A stretch of DNA of 64,000 bases. Source: Haliclona indistincta. Lineage: Eukaryota > Porifera > Demospongiae > Haplosclerida > Chalinidae. A program made the translations under genes and the position numbers. Below are positions 31,501 through 46,500 of this stretch, piece by piece. The number at the start of each line of letters is the position of its first letter. Within the stretch, counting starts at the first letter, position 1. Location: contig OZ024783.1 in NCBI GenBank assembly GCA_964017065.1, positions 12,036,313 to 12,100,312 on the forward strand, read 5' to 3'. The notes under the pieces were generated by a model that saw only the letters and a program-made list of their open reading frames with translations, had not been told where the DNA came from and searched no databases.

Positions 31501-34500
31501 TAATAGTAGCTTCAATCATAGTAATAGTAGCTTCTATCCTAGTAATAGTAGCTTCATCGTAGTAATAGTAGCTCACAGATCACAGGATGTAAAAATAAAT
31601 TGAAAATTAATGGGAATTGGCCGTTGTCTTAATTGTACGTGGCACCATGGCAGCACTGAATTTTCACAGCTGATATGTTGACTGTTACAAGGCCGATTTA
31701 AGTATCTATCGTTTCCTCTGTGAGTTTTTTTTGGGGCTAATGGGAAGATGAATGTACAGCAGTAGTGTCAAAAAGTGAAAACAGGAAACAAACGGAAAAA
31801 GATTCTGTTCAGTATTTGTTAAAACTCAATCTATGACTCCTTCATAGTTAGGTGAAGACTGCGTAGAATCTGAAAATACGACACTCTTGAGCTTTTCAGG
31901 TAAGCAATGGCAGATCTAGTCAATGAAAAACTTATCTGGCATCTCAACCAACCCATCACTGTACCATAAGTCTCCTTCCACTTGTCGGCTAGCTGTCTTC
32001 TCCCGAATCTGTACATTACCAAGGCTGTTCGACCAAATCCCCCCAAAATTAGAGGTGTGACGGTGGCATGTTCATTTTCTCTCACACATTCTTCTTACAA
32101 TCTACGTTTTACTGTGTGAAGATTTTTGAAGGAGGCCTTTTTCTATAAGATTTTGCATACCCCGTGAGCTTTAACATCAAGTCGGGCTCCATCAGTGGAG
32201 ATGGCAGTGTGGTAGTGTAAGTTCTCTCCTGATAGAGGCTGTAATTCTGGTTCCACCTCAGCATCATGACAGACTTCAAACAGTAAGGCAGCTATTGGAT
32301 CTAGTATCCCATTATGATGTTGAGAGGGTAAAACCTCCACGTGGCCAGGCATGTTCAACCACGAAGTCAGAACCACACACACATTTAAGTGGCAATCTTG
32401 ATGGAATCCATCTATACCGCAAGGCAAGAGCATCACGGAACTGGTGTTCCGTGAGCGAACTGGTGTTCAGAGATGGGTAAAGCAGTGAGCCAAATAGATG
32501 CTCCCTTTTCTTGAGTCAAATTTACTGCTAATCTTAAACCTTCAGGGAGGGATTCTTGTAGAGATGTTGCTTTCTCATGAAATGCAGCTCTTTTTGAAGA
32601 CTTAAGGTCAGACCTGATTGCTTGCTGCGCATAAAAACATCAGTTGAATAAAGATTAGTATCTATGTAGCCAGAATCCGTAAGACAATCAAGGTCATCAA
32701 CTAAAAGAAGTAAATCTCTTCTATCCAGTAACTAATTGAGGTGTCATAACAACTGAACCGATCACTGATCTAGTATTAGTTTCAATTTTGCACTAGTAAA
32801 GCCGTGTTCGCACTGACAACCCGGGTCGAATCCGGGTTGAAATAAAACCCAACTTACCCGGGTTGAACTCGGTTAGCGCGCGTCCGCACTCGACCTGGAT
32901 CGATGCGAGTCAGATCCATGCAGCAGTCCAAGGTAGCATTTATAGCACTAGCACGAGAGCTTCTTGACAAAGTAAGTCTTTCTCTAGCACTTGAGCGCTC
33001 AGGGAACGTCTCTAGTGCGCGTACACGTGGCGGTGCCAGTTGACTCTTTCACAGATAGAACAATAACACCTGAGGCATTGCGATAGGGTCTCCGCTCAGC
33101 TCTTGCTATCGTTAAATCGTAGGGTGGACTAGGAATAACTCCACTAGGTCGGAGTGGGGAATGGCAACCCTGGCACTTACGAATGTTTCCCGAGATGAAT
33201 TTAACATAAAAGGGATTTGTGTTAGGTGACACACTAGTCCCAGAGTAAGCAATAGTAGTGCTGTTGCCAAGAGGAGAATACACTGTTGAAGGCGACCTAC
33301 AGTTCCAGGAGGTGTATAAACCTTGGAGGGCGGAGCTGTGGTTTCAGAAAAAGGACTGTACATTGTAGAGGGTAGAGCTATAGGCGTGTGCATTGTAGAA
33401 GGCATAGCTGCAGTTCCAGTAGGAGCAGATATAGGTGGCAAAGGAGAAGTCATAGTGTAAGAATTTGGAGTAGGAGTTGCTGTGACAGGTGTGGAGTAAT
33501 TGTTGGTCTGTCCAACGAACACGAGAGGTGAAGTCTGCTGGTGCAAAGGAGGTTGAGCTGAGATCACGTGACTAAGATTAGCCCGGAACTTACCAGGAGA
33601 TAGGCTTCTTCTTTGTAGGGGTAAAAACTCGAACAACAGGTTTGGGTATACATTCAGAGTCTGATTCAGAGTCTGAGGATACGTAAATGACAGTGACTTC
33701 GGCGTCCATCGCAAGAGCAACATGTAGATATCCTGGCAATAATACACATGTAATAAGCGCGCGTGTGTGCAAGTACGCATGCGTCGTTAGTATTCACTAT
33801 GTACTAGCTCTGTTCAATTCCATTCCATTCCACATTCATACAATCATTGTGTGCTGTGTAAATCATGTCACCCAAATTATGAAAAGCATCAGATTTTGGA
33901 CCTATGTGTAGCTACTGTTGATTGGCCAGTACTCGGTTCTGTCTCCTGCTCAGTATAAGTGTTTGTACTAGGTTCCGTCTCCTGTTCAGTGGAATTGCTT
34001 GTACTAGGTTCTGTAATTTTGATTGACAAAAGCATCGTCAATAATGAAAATAACGTTGATAACCATACCTCCAACAGTGGAACGAATTAAGTTGTAAGCA
34101 TTAACTGAGTTTGATGGACCGTGCAAGAGGCGGTAGTATCTAAAAGGAAGAGTAAGTTTTTGTCAGCAAAACTAAGTGACATACTTGAAGGATGTTTGTA
34201 GTAGATGACTAATGTGCTTCGAAAACTGCTCCACCTCTTTCTGAGTCCGGTTCGATGCGATAGCGGTGGAGACATGTCTGCGAACTTCAGTTGCTGTTGG
34301 CATCTTGTCTTGATATCCCAAGTACTTGCCGGTTACTTGGGATATCAAGACAAGATGAGTTAAAATTTGTATACACGTTATTCAAAAACTGGTTAGTTAC
34401 CTGTATAGTTTTTGAGCGGATTGCCTCTGCAGTTCACAATGAGTAGTTGTTGTTCCTCGCAGTTTGGTACCATTGGCCTTACGTGCTGCACATATCCGTG

Positions 34501-37500
34501 ATGGATTAACACATTCACTTGATGGACGTATGTGTTATTCAATTTTTCAAAGTAATGAAGGGGTGTGGTTGACAGTCAACAGCGCAGCACCAACGTAAAT
34601 CTCTCAACGTGACCCTTTAACGTTTCAATGTCCGTTTTTCCCAAAACTGCTCTCATTTGGAGCTGCGGCACAGTTTGTATTTTGAGGAAAACCCTCTACC
34701 AAGGCCAAAATAATATTTTCCTCGGTTTGTCTTAGCAAAAAGGCCAGACGTTAATTGACCAATCACTCTCGGTCCCTTGAGGAAACTCCGAGGAACTTGA
34801 AATCCACTGCGAGTAAAGAGTGAGAAATGACGAGGAGAGTTAGAGCTAAGGCTGGCCTACCTGCTGATATATGTCACTTACTCGTGGTTAATTTAATTAA
34901 GGAAATACAAGGTCTCAAAAATTGTAAACTTTGAGGAAAGAAATTGGAAAATCTTGTCCAAGTTTGGAATGGCGTAGCCTAAAAATGGAATAAGATTCGC
35001 CAAATATAATTATGAGGAATGACAGACAAAGAGCCATAGATTATGGAAAAATTAATATAACCATCAAATGTCGATAGTAACTTAAGGAGAAATTCCTAAA
35101 CATTGAGGAAAATGTGAGAATTTTTACTTCGTGAAAATGTGTAGACCGCACGTACCCCTTCTATTCTCTGGTGACCAGTTCTCTCCATGATCTGTTCGTC
35201 CACACCGGATTGATACAGACGTGTTGCTGCTGTGGCCCTCAGACTGTGATTTGTTTTGAAGCCCTTGATTCCTGCCTGCTTGCACAGGCGTGGAACGGTG
35301 TCATTGAGTGTTGTTTTCCCTAGTGGCTGCTTCGTATACCAGTAGGTGTCGGCTGGGGAGCGTGATGGCTGTAAGTAAAATGCATTTAGCAAAGGGTCGT
35401 CCGGGCGTAGCTGTCTGTATTTCTTAAACAAGGTTACAAAGCACCTTTCAGGATTCTCAGCGTTGCTGTGGTGTTTGACAACCTTTGGCTTTGTTTTGCG
35501 GCCCTTCAATCCATCCTGGTGGTTCTTTGAGGTGTCTTCATGAGGAGAGTTTCTTATTTTGCGATGTTCTCTCCCGCTTCTTAGTGCAAAATACATCCCA
35601 TTGTAGAAGATCACTGTATCCAACAGCGACTGTGGTGTTTGTCCGCCAAGAAAACCTTTCGTCCAAAGTAGATCCTCTTCCTCCTCAGCCAATACCTCTG
35701 CTAGTTTTTTCTTTGTTCCAAAACTGTTGAAGAAGCAAACATAGCACTTCAAGGGAGTAGTTCTTGCGATTAGTTGCTTTAAACATCAATAACATGAATT
35801 TCCAGCATCGCAGCACTCTTTTACCATCTCCCTCTCTAATGGCATCATAGAATAACCCAATGGCAACTCTTCATGGAATAACCCAAGACTGAGTACTTCG
35901 GATGCATATGATTTCACTCTGTCTGATGTCGATGAGGGAGGCTGAGATCTCTTGAAGTGATTGACCACTGCAGATGACACTGACTGGAGGATATCTTGTC
36001 GTTCTTCTTTAGAAGCTAGCCAGCTGCAATCCGGAATGGCATCTGTTGAGGGGTCGTCACCTAATTTACTCATCTTCAGCAAATTCATTGCAGCAGACAA
36101 GATGTGGGCTTTTGTCACCACGCTTAGGAAGTCTTTGGATGCATTGACGGGGGCGTTGTTTGAAGGGTCGGCAGAACGTTAACTCAGTGAATTTCATTTC
36201 TGAGCTGGAACAGTGTCCCTTTATCAGAAACAGATGCTGTCTTGTGGAGACGTTTCCAGATTACCTATACAGTATAATAATAATTTTCATGCATGCATGA
36301 TTATTGGCAAGTAGCTGACCTGTAGTAGTACTACACGTGCATGCCAGTCTTCACAAACTGGAATGACACCTTTAAGTTGATGTAAGAAAATGCCTGAATT
36401 CTTGTGAATTTGCTGTCTGCCCAAAGCTCGTACTACAGTCACTTGATCTCCTCCCAATAGAATGGGATGAAACCTGTGAATAGTAAGGTGTCTCGGCTCT
36501 GTACGTCCAGGGATGGTAATTTCTTTGGTTGACTCCAAAGTTGGTACATATAATTATTTATGAAGCATCTTCTCATTATGCAGCATCTTCTCATTCTTGA
36601 GGGTCACACCTAGAGGTACCTACAACATTAAGAACGATAATTATGTTTTTCACTTTGACAATAACAACTTACAACAGTAGACTTTTGAGACATTTCAGCA
36701 CTGTGATCATGTGAGATATGCCTAACAGCAACATCGGCAAAGTATTGATGGAAAACGGAACATTGTCGACTAGACACCAGGGAAACGAGGATGGCAAGAT
36801 TATGGTTTAGATCATTGCAATCTGTTGTTGACGGCAAGATCTGTTCAAAGATTTTGGAAGATGGAAGATTGAAAAGTATTTGATGACTGTCAGAAAAAGA
36901 AGATAAATCTATTCTATCTTTAAGAGCATATGCATGGAGATAATGAAGAGAGTTGGTCTGAGAATCGAGTCTCATATAACGTGGTCTGACATTTTTGTCT
37001 ATGTTGTCGCCAACAATCTTGAAGCCTGCCCATGATGAGGTAGTTGTTGTAACAGAAGGTGGAGGAGTAGACGGAGAATCAGAGAACAAAGAATCACTCA
37101 TCTGTGAGGAGAACAGAAGAGTATCAGTTACAGGCAGTGTTGGTGTTTGACTTCATCTGTCGACTTGGTCTTGAGATAGTTCGGGTAGTTGTGTCAAAGG
37201 AGTAGCTATGGTTGTGATCTCACCATCGGTAGGCATTAGATCTGTTTTGCGAATCTCTAGTAGAGTGGCACAGAGTGGCTGTTGTTGTTTCAGGATACAC
37301 TCTAGCATGTAGTAGGAGGAATTCCACCTAGTTGCAACATCCTGCATGTACAGTGTCAAAAAAGAATAAAAATTAATGTGACAGTAGTCACAGTATCACA
37401 CACTTACCTGGATTAGTTGCTGTTGATCATGGTGCAAGTCTCTTTGTTTCTGTCTCAGCACGCTGGTAGACTTGTTTGAGTGTTAAAAGTGACTCACTCA

Positions 37501-40500
37501 CTCTTTGCTCGTCCCAATGCTTTTGCCATTTCAGGCACAGCCATCACATTCTGTACTCCCAAGTGCAAGGTGTGCGGAAAGCAGCCGAACTGCTTCCAAC
37601 CTAAAAAATTTGATAGCTGCCGTGATGGTTTTAGCATTATCTGTTGTTGCTACACTTATGTTGTTGGCAGGCAATTCCCAGTGTTCAAGTGCCTCTTCAA
37701 GACCAGTAGCTAGATTTGCTGCAGTGTGGTCAGTAGTACATTCTGCTGTTTCCAACATGTGACAGCAAGTACTCCATTGGTCATCAATGTAGTGAACAGT
37801 AAGGCTGATGTAGCTGTTGTTTGCACGTGAACTCCATCCGTCTGTGGTACCTTCTATCTTCTTTGTCACCTTGGCTTTCTCTTGCGCGTACAGAGCAGGC
37901 ATGTATGAACGGGAAATAGTAGTGTGAACAGGAAGGGTGTATCTAGGCTCAAACACATGCAGCATGTGGCGAAACTCACTATCATTGATGGTGTCGAAGG
38001 GAAGCATGTCTTTCGCTATACAATAGCTTACTGAGTCTGTCAATGTTTTTTTTTTTTTTTTTGTTTTTTTTTGTTGTTTTTTTTTGTTTTTTGTTTTTTT
38101 TAATTATTAATTGAGTTAACTTGAATTCCAGCAGTAAATCGACAAAACAAGGGCAAATGTGGCAAATGTGTCTGTCAATGTTTTCCACCTTGAAGAATCA
38201 CGTGGTTGAAATTAAAAAGGTCGAAATTAATTGCGCACATTAATTTATACGTGCGTGCGTTAATTGCGCACAATAATTGACCGCATGCGCATTATTGCGC
38301 GATAACAATAATCAAAACCTATATCGCGATAGTTCCACAAAAGCACGATTATCGATCTATCGCGATTATCGTACAAGCCTACTCTTAACAAATACATGCG
38401 CCTATCTATGGGGTAGTTACATGTACATGAATGTGCAATAATTTGTGTATACATGTTATTTGTTTCTTATAGGACTATGCATATCTACGGTAGTCGTTCA
38501 GAAGACTTCAAGTGTCTTCATGCAATTAGCAGATTTACTCCAGCAGCCGAGGTATGTATCACATGTTAGATACTGTTTTAACCTGCTCAAAAGTAGACAG
38601 ATACTGTTTTAGCCAATGATCAAAAGTAGACAGGTATAACAGAAAGTATTGTGTTACGATTTACTATAGATCGGGAAATCCCTTCAACTACTGATAGAAG
38701 TTCTAAGCCTCTGTTTATGTATGTACATTTCACTAAGTTTTGTAACCGTTACATCAAACCAGTCCTGTGAGTGTACAAACCAGTCCTGTGAGTGTACAAA
38801 CCAGTTCTGTGAGTGTACAAACCAGTTCTGTGAGTGTACAAACCAGTCCTGTGAGTGTACAAACCAGTCCTGTGAGTGTACAAACCAGTTCTGTGAGTGT
38901 ACAAACCAGTTCTGTGAGTGTACAAACCAGTCCTGTGAGTGTACAAACCAGTCCTGTGAGTTTACAAACCAGTCCTGTGAGTTTACAAACCAGTCCTGTG
39001 AGTGTACAAACCAGTTCTGTGAGTGTACAAACCAGTTCTGTGAGTGTACAAACCAGTCCTGTGAGTGTACAAACCAGTCCTGTGAGTTTACAAACCAGTC
39101 CTGTGAGTGTACAAACCAGTCCTGTGAGTGTACAAATCAGTTCTGTGAGTGTACAAACCAGTTCTGTGATTACTGTTTATGTACAACATCAACTAATCAA
39201 CTAACAATGCATGGGGTTGCTGTCAATTGCACGCGAGTGCAGTTAGCCATGCCCAAGAGATGACCCATGAGTTAGACTGCTTTTTATGTCAAGATGGAGT
39301 AGGAGACACTCTTGAATTAGACATTACAGACAACATCAGTTGCTTGGTGCAGCCATCTTGAAATTAATGTCGATTATTATACAAGTGTTTTGTTTTTGCT
39401 CGTGTAACCTCACTAGTGTGGCAATGCCATCTTATGCGGTCAACAACAACAGAAGGTTTTTGCAGCAAACATGATGGACTTTAGTTTTGGAAAAGCCAAG
39501 TTGGACGCTCCTTGCTCCAACTCGGATCGCCCCTTGGTGTCAACAAATGTTCACTACATAGTTATCTTTGACTCAAAAGCGTGTGCACTAAGATTCTTCC
39601 GTCCGATAGTATGAAACCAGTTTTAGTGGAGTCATTAAAACAACCAAGCACCCTTGTAGCACAACATGTGTATCGTAATGTTGATTACCTTTCATAGGTG
39701 ATTCTTATACGGAATTGAAAGTGTTAATTTCTTTTGCTAGAACAACATTAGTGTTAATGTTTATAGTTTTTGTTTTCCAAAGTCAATACTGGAACCAAAA
39801 GTAGCAATTTTTCACATGTTTGTGTTTAGTGATTTGTATGACAGTGTTATTTATATAGATACTATCATATGACAGTGTTATTTATGACAGTGTGGTTATA
39901 TTAGTATAGATACTCTAACTCTTGTTCATTTTGCGACTGAACAAGTGCTGTAACCGATGAAGCTGTCCAGTACCGTTATTGTTATTCTTTGCTCTCTGCT
40001 ACTCCAATTGTCTAGTATCATTCATAAGCGGTATGCATCATTTTTTAACGAAATAAGTTCCAAGACTGCTATTTTTAGTGTATCCGGAGTGCTTTATTTA
40101 GTATACCCACTTCTTGGATATTTAGCTGATGTTCGTCTCAATCGATATCGAACTATAAAGATAGGTTTGGTGTTCCTCATCATTGGACAGATACTTCTAG
40201 TATTGTTTGTAATAGGGAATGCCATTGCGATATCTGAGGGAAAGCACTTTTTTCATCACTTACCACTGACTGCTTTGATATTTTTTATCGGTTTAGTAAT
40301 TATTGTTGGTCTCGGGTTGTTTCATTCTAACATCATTCAATTTGGGCTAGATCAGTTACTAGAGGCTCCTACACCAAAGCTTATCGCTTTCATCCATTGG
40401 TACTACTGGTCTCTAAATGTTGGAGAGTTGCTTTTCTTCTACCCATTTACAACTGGCTACACAGCTTTCTCTCTGGCAATGTGCGACTCAACAAGACAGT

Positions 40501-43500
40501 TAACAGAGAAGATTGATCAAATATTTTTACTGTCTTGTTTAGTAGTGATGATTTTGTTCATTACACTTTGTTTGGTTCTACTGTACGTCTTCAAAAACCA
40601 CTTTTATATCGAAAAACAAGGAATAAATCCATTCAAAAATATCTACAAAGTGCTTAAGTATTCTTGGAAGCACAAGGTCCCTGAGCATCGCAGTGCCTTC
40701 ACCTACTGGGAGGAGGATATTCCACGCCGTATTGACCTGGGGAAAAACAAGTATGGAGGACCATTCACCAATGAGCAGGTCGAGGACACCAAGACATTCC
40801 TGCGCATCCTACCACTTCTTCTCAGTCTGTTTGGATACCATCTAGCAGGAGATGGCTACTCTGCTCAAGAACAGCTCCAGAAGACTAGCTGTCCTTCACT
40901 ACCAGTACTACTACTGATTGTATTCAATCCACTCCACTTGAGCACTCTTGTTGCAGTGGTTTGTATACCACTGTATCGAATGGTGTTGATTAAGATTCGT
41001 TGGCTGAACAGGATAACATTACTAACAAGAATGTGGATTGGTCTGTATCTTTCTCTAGTGCAAGTTGTTATAAGCATTATTGTTGTCTTTAATCATAGTT
41101 CTGACTCCTTGGACCACTCGGTTGTTTACAAGTCAACAAAATATACATCAGCACGAGATTGTTTCGCAATTCGAACTAAGGGATTTCCCAATCAGTGTCA
41201 ACCTTTTAGTGATCCAGTTGACAACACTTACTTGTGGTTCATCATCCCACAGCTCCTCAATGGTCTCTCTTCTCTGCTTGTCTCTATGACAGTGTTTGAG
41301 TTCATCTGTGCCCAGGCTCCTCGCACTAGCAAGGGACTTTTCATTGGTCTGTGGTACGCCACCTTCAGTCTGAGGTACTTGGTTGTAGCAAACCTGGATA
41401 TTTACATCACCGGCAGAGTTCCATGGTTGATATATGAAGGAATAAAGCTCTTTCTTGTTCTTATATCACTTGTCTTATTTTCTTTTGCATCTCGGTTTTA
41501 TCAATATCGCCAGCGAGATGAGATAGTGAACTATCAGGGAATGATTGAAGATATATATGCAAGAAGAATAGAATACGAACAGCAGAATCTTTCACAGTCT
41601 GAGATCAGTCCTCTATTAGCTAATAATATCACATGATTTTTTTAGTGTCAAATTGCGCTCACTAAACAAGTTACACTGATTGTATTTGTCTTCTAATACC
41701 AAGACAGTTAGACTAATGTCACTGCAAACATCAGCTGTCAATTGTTTTTGCATGTTTTTTTGTGACATTTTCACTAAATTACTGAATATTACACTCATTT
41801 TTACGTTGTTGCTATTGTTTTGCTTAATGACTCGTATTATGTGCCCATTGGTGAGAAACCAGGATTTTGTTTTCGATAACTAATCAGATGAAAGCCTTGC
41901 TGCTCTATCGTGGTTATCATCTGTGGTTTACGCTCTGACAATCTTTCTGTCACGTTCATAATTTCATGATCATCATTACAACACGCTGAGAAGTGTCTGC
42001 AGTCTGAGCACCTTTCGGTCTAGATAATAGATCAACACACAAATGATGAAACCACCCGTATTTACAATTTTATGAATCGCTAAGTATCATGCCTCCTGTG
42101 TCGTAACCGAGCGTGTAATATGGCAAGTTTTAGCAGCAGATTATTATTAGCAGACAGCAACTGACTTCTACAGAATCATCAGTGATATTTATACAGATTG
42201 TGACAGAGACAGTTAGACTAGAGATGGACAATGGTTTACAATGATGATATTGTCCAGTGTGTACAGGGATGATATTGTCCAGAGGTTACATCCTGTCACA
42301 TCTCCCTTTCTCAGACTTTGAGCGAGTGATGATAGGATCTCTGCTCACGGTAATTGGTGGAACAATAAGAGATGGCGACGGTTTCTCCGAAGTTTTCCAG
42401 AGGGAGTATCAACCCAATACGAGCGAGGGGTTGTCACTGAAAAAACAGCACATATGTCAAAAAGCCTTTGCAAGGCATCTGGACTATGCCAGAGGATGTC
42501 ATGCAGTCTGTGTACGTGGAGATACTGCTCCTCTGTCTCCCCTCCATTATATTCTTTGACTTGAGAAAAAGTGTGAGGCATGACCTTCTCTGGCCAAACA
42601 GCATTAACTTCTGATCTTTTGCCAGCAGTCCGACCATCTGTTCTGTATTCTGTGAAATAGCAGCACTTGCCGATGACTTTATCTCACCGACGATTAAGTG
42701 ATGATCAAGTTTAGTAGCAATAAAGTCAGCATATCTTTCATGAAATATCTGATGAGATGGTGGTATGTTCTCTATGGTCCACTGGTTGTTTATTGTTTGT
42801 CTTTTGTATAGTTGCCACACAATGGGGGCATAACCAGGTTGGGATTGACCGGATGAGCCTGTTGAATGGTAAATTTCAATACCACAATCTAAAATCATTG
42901 GAATTTTCAGGAACGACGTCATGAAAAACTTTCCCCAAAGTGGTACTTGCGTGCTTTATGGTAATTACTATGAGTCACATGAAATCTATCTTCTAATATT
43001 GCAATTTCTCGCTCTTTAAATGGGTTTTTATTTCATTATTCCTCAAGTTACCGTCTTCTTGTGCATCTGAATCGGTATTAAATTCCTGTTCGTCTTGACA
43101 ACATATTGCAAGATCGGGGTCTATCTTCTAAACGACAAAGAGATGCCACCTCTCTCAGAATTTTCAGTTTTTCCTTGAAGCAGGGATCTTCTCCTTTGTA
43201 AACGTACGTCTCATCCAAGATTTTAAAACTAAGATTTTGTATGTCAAGTGGGACTGTCTTTACAATCGGGTTTTCTTCATAAAACAGTGTTGTTGATCCC
43301 ACTGTGATACTAGTCACGTTCTCCTATACTTCATTAGTATCATGGCAGTGCACTATATTATTAGCTGATGATGCGATGGCTTTCTTCTTAGGTGGTTTGT
43401 TGGTGGGTGTAGCCTTTCTTTTACTCATACTGATCTATATAAGGTATATACTATAGTGATGACATCACATTGAGTACATAGTAGTATATCACTTGCAACC

Positions 43501-46500
43501 CAGGATATCAAACCTGTACTGTGATCAACCAAGATCCATGGATAAACCATAGATTTTACAGTACGGGATAAGAAACTAAACGTCACATAAAACTAAATGT
43601 ATTATGTGACGGCACATCGAGTGGTGACGCGGAACACAAAGAATCATTGCCTAAAAATCTATGAAGATGTCTTGTTGTGTCCAACAGACAAAATCAGGGG
43701 ATTCTATCTGTCCTTGTACTCATGTGTGCAAGAATTGTATCAACATTTTTCGGCTTAAGCTGATTTCTTTTAGCTGAAATCAATTCTCCAGCCTTGGAGA
43801 AAAGACATTCTGAGGGTATGGATGATCCAGGGATGCCCAAATATTTCTTAGCTATTATCATCAAATGAGGGAAACTAGCTCCATTTTCTTCCAATATTGA
43901 AGTGGATCGCTTTTTCGCTCTATATTCTGTTCCTCGAAGAATCGTTTTACCTCTATAAAGGCGTCCGTGCTCTGAGATCGGTGTGAAGTTGCCTCAGCTA
44001 CCTTTTCGTCAAATGTAGCCCATAAATCTGTAGCTGCTGCATCTGTTTTGTTGAACTTGATCGTTGCTTCTACTTTTATCATTTTGTTCTGCGTGTTGTG
44101 TTTCATTCTCGATCATAGCTCTCACATCTCCTTGCAATCGTCTGATGGCTTGATCTACTGCAGAAGCATTTGCAAATCCAATCTTCTTGAAGCGAGGGTT
44201 TAGTAGAGTAGCAACTGCCATTGTGCACCTCTGTTCAACTCTACAAAATCGTCTGTTCAATTCCTGGATTAAATTTTGTCGAAGTGGCAAACTGCTTGGA
44301 GCTTGTGTGCATGACGCAGGGGGAGCCATGTTAGAGGGATAATCATAAATATGGAGATCATCATCGATATAAAGCAGAAACAATAGTGGTCCAAGGACTG
44401 ATCCTTGAGGGACATCAGACAGAACGTGGATGTTTGATGAAGATGCTCCATCACAGACAACATGCTGTCTACGTTCTGTGAGATAGCTGCAAATCCATTG
44501 GATAATTTTAGAATCAATGCCAATACTACAGAGCTTGTTCAGCAGCGGTCTGTGGGGAACCGTGTCAAAGGCTTTTCGAATATCAAAGAAGATAGCACAG
44601 ACCTCTTGACCTTCTTCAAAAAGTTGAAACCACTGATTGGTGACATGGAGTAAAGCTGTTACAGTAGATTTACCACGCTCAAAACCCCATTGCTTGTTGG
44701 AGAGAAGATCATTTTCATAGAGATAATCAGCAAGAAGAAGATAGAGGTGTCTTTCTAACAGCTTGCTCACAACTGATAATAATGAGATTGGTCTATAGTT
44801 AGCAGCTTCTCTTAACTGCTTTTTTGACTTAGGAATGGGGACAACAGAGGATATTTTCCAGGATTGGGGAAATGTGGCAAGGTCGATCGAAATATTGAAT
44901 AGCTTGGAAATCGATGGTGCAATACTAGTGGCTGTAGCTTTAAGCATCTTGACAGAAATCGAATCAGGTCCACTGGCTTTTTGAGGATCGAGAGCATTGA
45001 TGAGAGCTTCTATCTGACACGGAGCACAGAGCAAGTCGTCTGAGGGGGAGTTGGAATGCAGCAGATCAATGTCAGCTGCAGTCAGAGGGGATATGGAGGA
45101 ATTAAAACAGGATCCAAAAAAGTTGTTCAACTTTTCCGCTTTAGTCTCTTTTGTTTTGGCAATCTGTCGCTGATGATGGAGTTCAGGAATAGAATTTTGT
45201 TTTTTTTGCTAAGAAATTTGATGGCTTTCCAGAAGGATTTTTTGTCTGCTAAGTTGATTCTTTTAATGTATTCTTTCTTAGAAGATCTCATCATTTGAAC
45301 AACCCTGTTACGTAGCTTTTTAAATTTTGCGAAATCCTTGGACTTGCCAGACAGACGCCATACACGAACTGTCTTGTCACTATAAAACACAATACTATAG
45401 ACCACAGAACAGAACTACAGGTATAATACACGTGTAGCACTGCCGAGGGCAATGGAATGATTGCTCATTCACTCACTTAACCCTAAACCCTACTGTCAAG
45501 AAGCTTCTCAATAAAAAACAGTCTAGATTGTGTTACGAAGCCAAAACCAGATATCCCTAAATCCAAAGACATTGCTCTTTCGTCAGTTGATTCTCCAATT
45601 TCGATGATTGGCATCTCCATCGAGCACGATATTGCACACATTTGCTTGTTTATATACAGATCCTTTAGTTGCAACTTCATCTTTCAATATCACCATCCTT
45701 AAGCATTTTTCACAAGCATCATGTGTATTTGACCAAATAGTTCTCCAAGTTTAACTGGAAATTCAACTGATTGATTTTCCGCTTGTAATTTACATTCGAT
45801 TACGTCGTTTTCTGAAGTATACCCTGAGTCATCATTATCATCGCCTCCTCCATCTAATGATATACAAGCATACGTCTTAATTGATATAATCTGTCTGGGG
45901 CACCTCTAAATAGGTAGCAGCCAATCAATTCACAGGACAGACCTGTGTCACGCTCTTGTTTCACTGCACAAATTTTTGTCCATCATTACCAGTGAAAGAT
46001 GCACGAACACCTGGGATCAATTCCTTCAATCCTCCACAGAGTCTTTGTGACCATATATTTCACAGAAGTTTATTCCATGCATACCAGGTGCTCCATCTGT
46101 GTAATACATTTCGGGAAGAGGGCGGGGATCGTCAGATTGACTACTAAGGGCATCGTCCAATAAAGACACTCGACTTTTATAATATGTTGTCTCTTCACTG
46201 TCGTCTTCTCCTTCTCTTCTCGTCTCTTCAGTAAATTTACTTTTATACATTAGCAACAAAGTTTTGTTGTCAAAATAGAATGAGTCGAGACAGTAATCTT
46301 TTTCTTTGGAAGAAGAAAAGGTCTCCTCGAAAGATCTCTCTATATGAATTTGCAGACGTCGAAAGTTTTGGTAACAACAATCGCTACAGTTCACAAATGT
46401 GTTGTGAAGATACACCCATACCTCCCTGACTCCTTTATTGGACACCATGTGGAAATCTCCAGAATAGCTCAATGGCAGACTTTTGTGTTTGGCGAAATGT

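Noticed and set aside
33594..33780. A 222-residue frame with Pro/Ser/Thr repeats as an intact gene
   Set aside because: Joining to the downstream Cys-motif part needs a frame change, and the apparent 22-base intron is too short to splice.
38721..39263. A 180-residue Cys-rich secreted protein made of CTNQSCE repeats
   Set aside because: It is a 21-bp minisatellite open in several frames on both strands. No splice or family support, and it sits inside a CHAF1B intron.
45300..45405. A missing CHAF1B exon coding for DKTVRVW
   Set aside because: It is on the minus strand and continues into LINE linker sequence. The real exon 7 is at 38473-38551, in phase.
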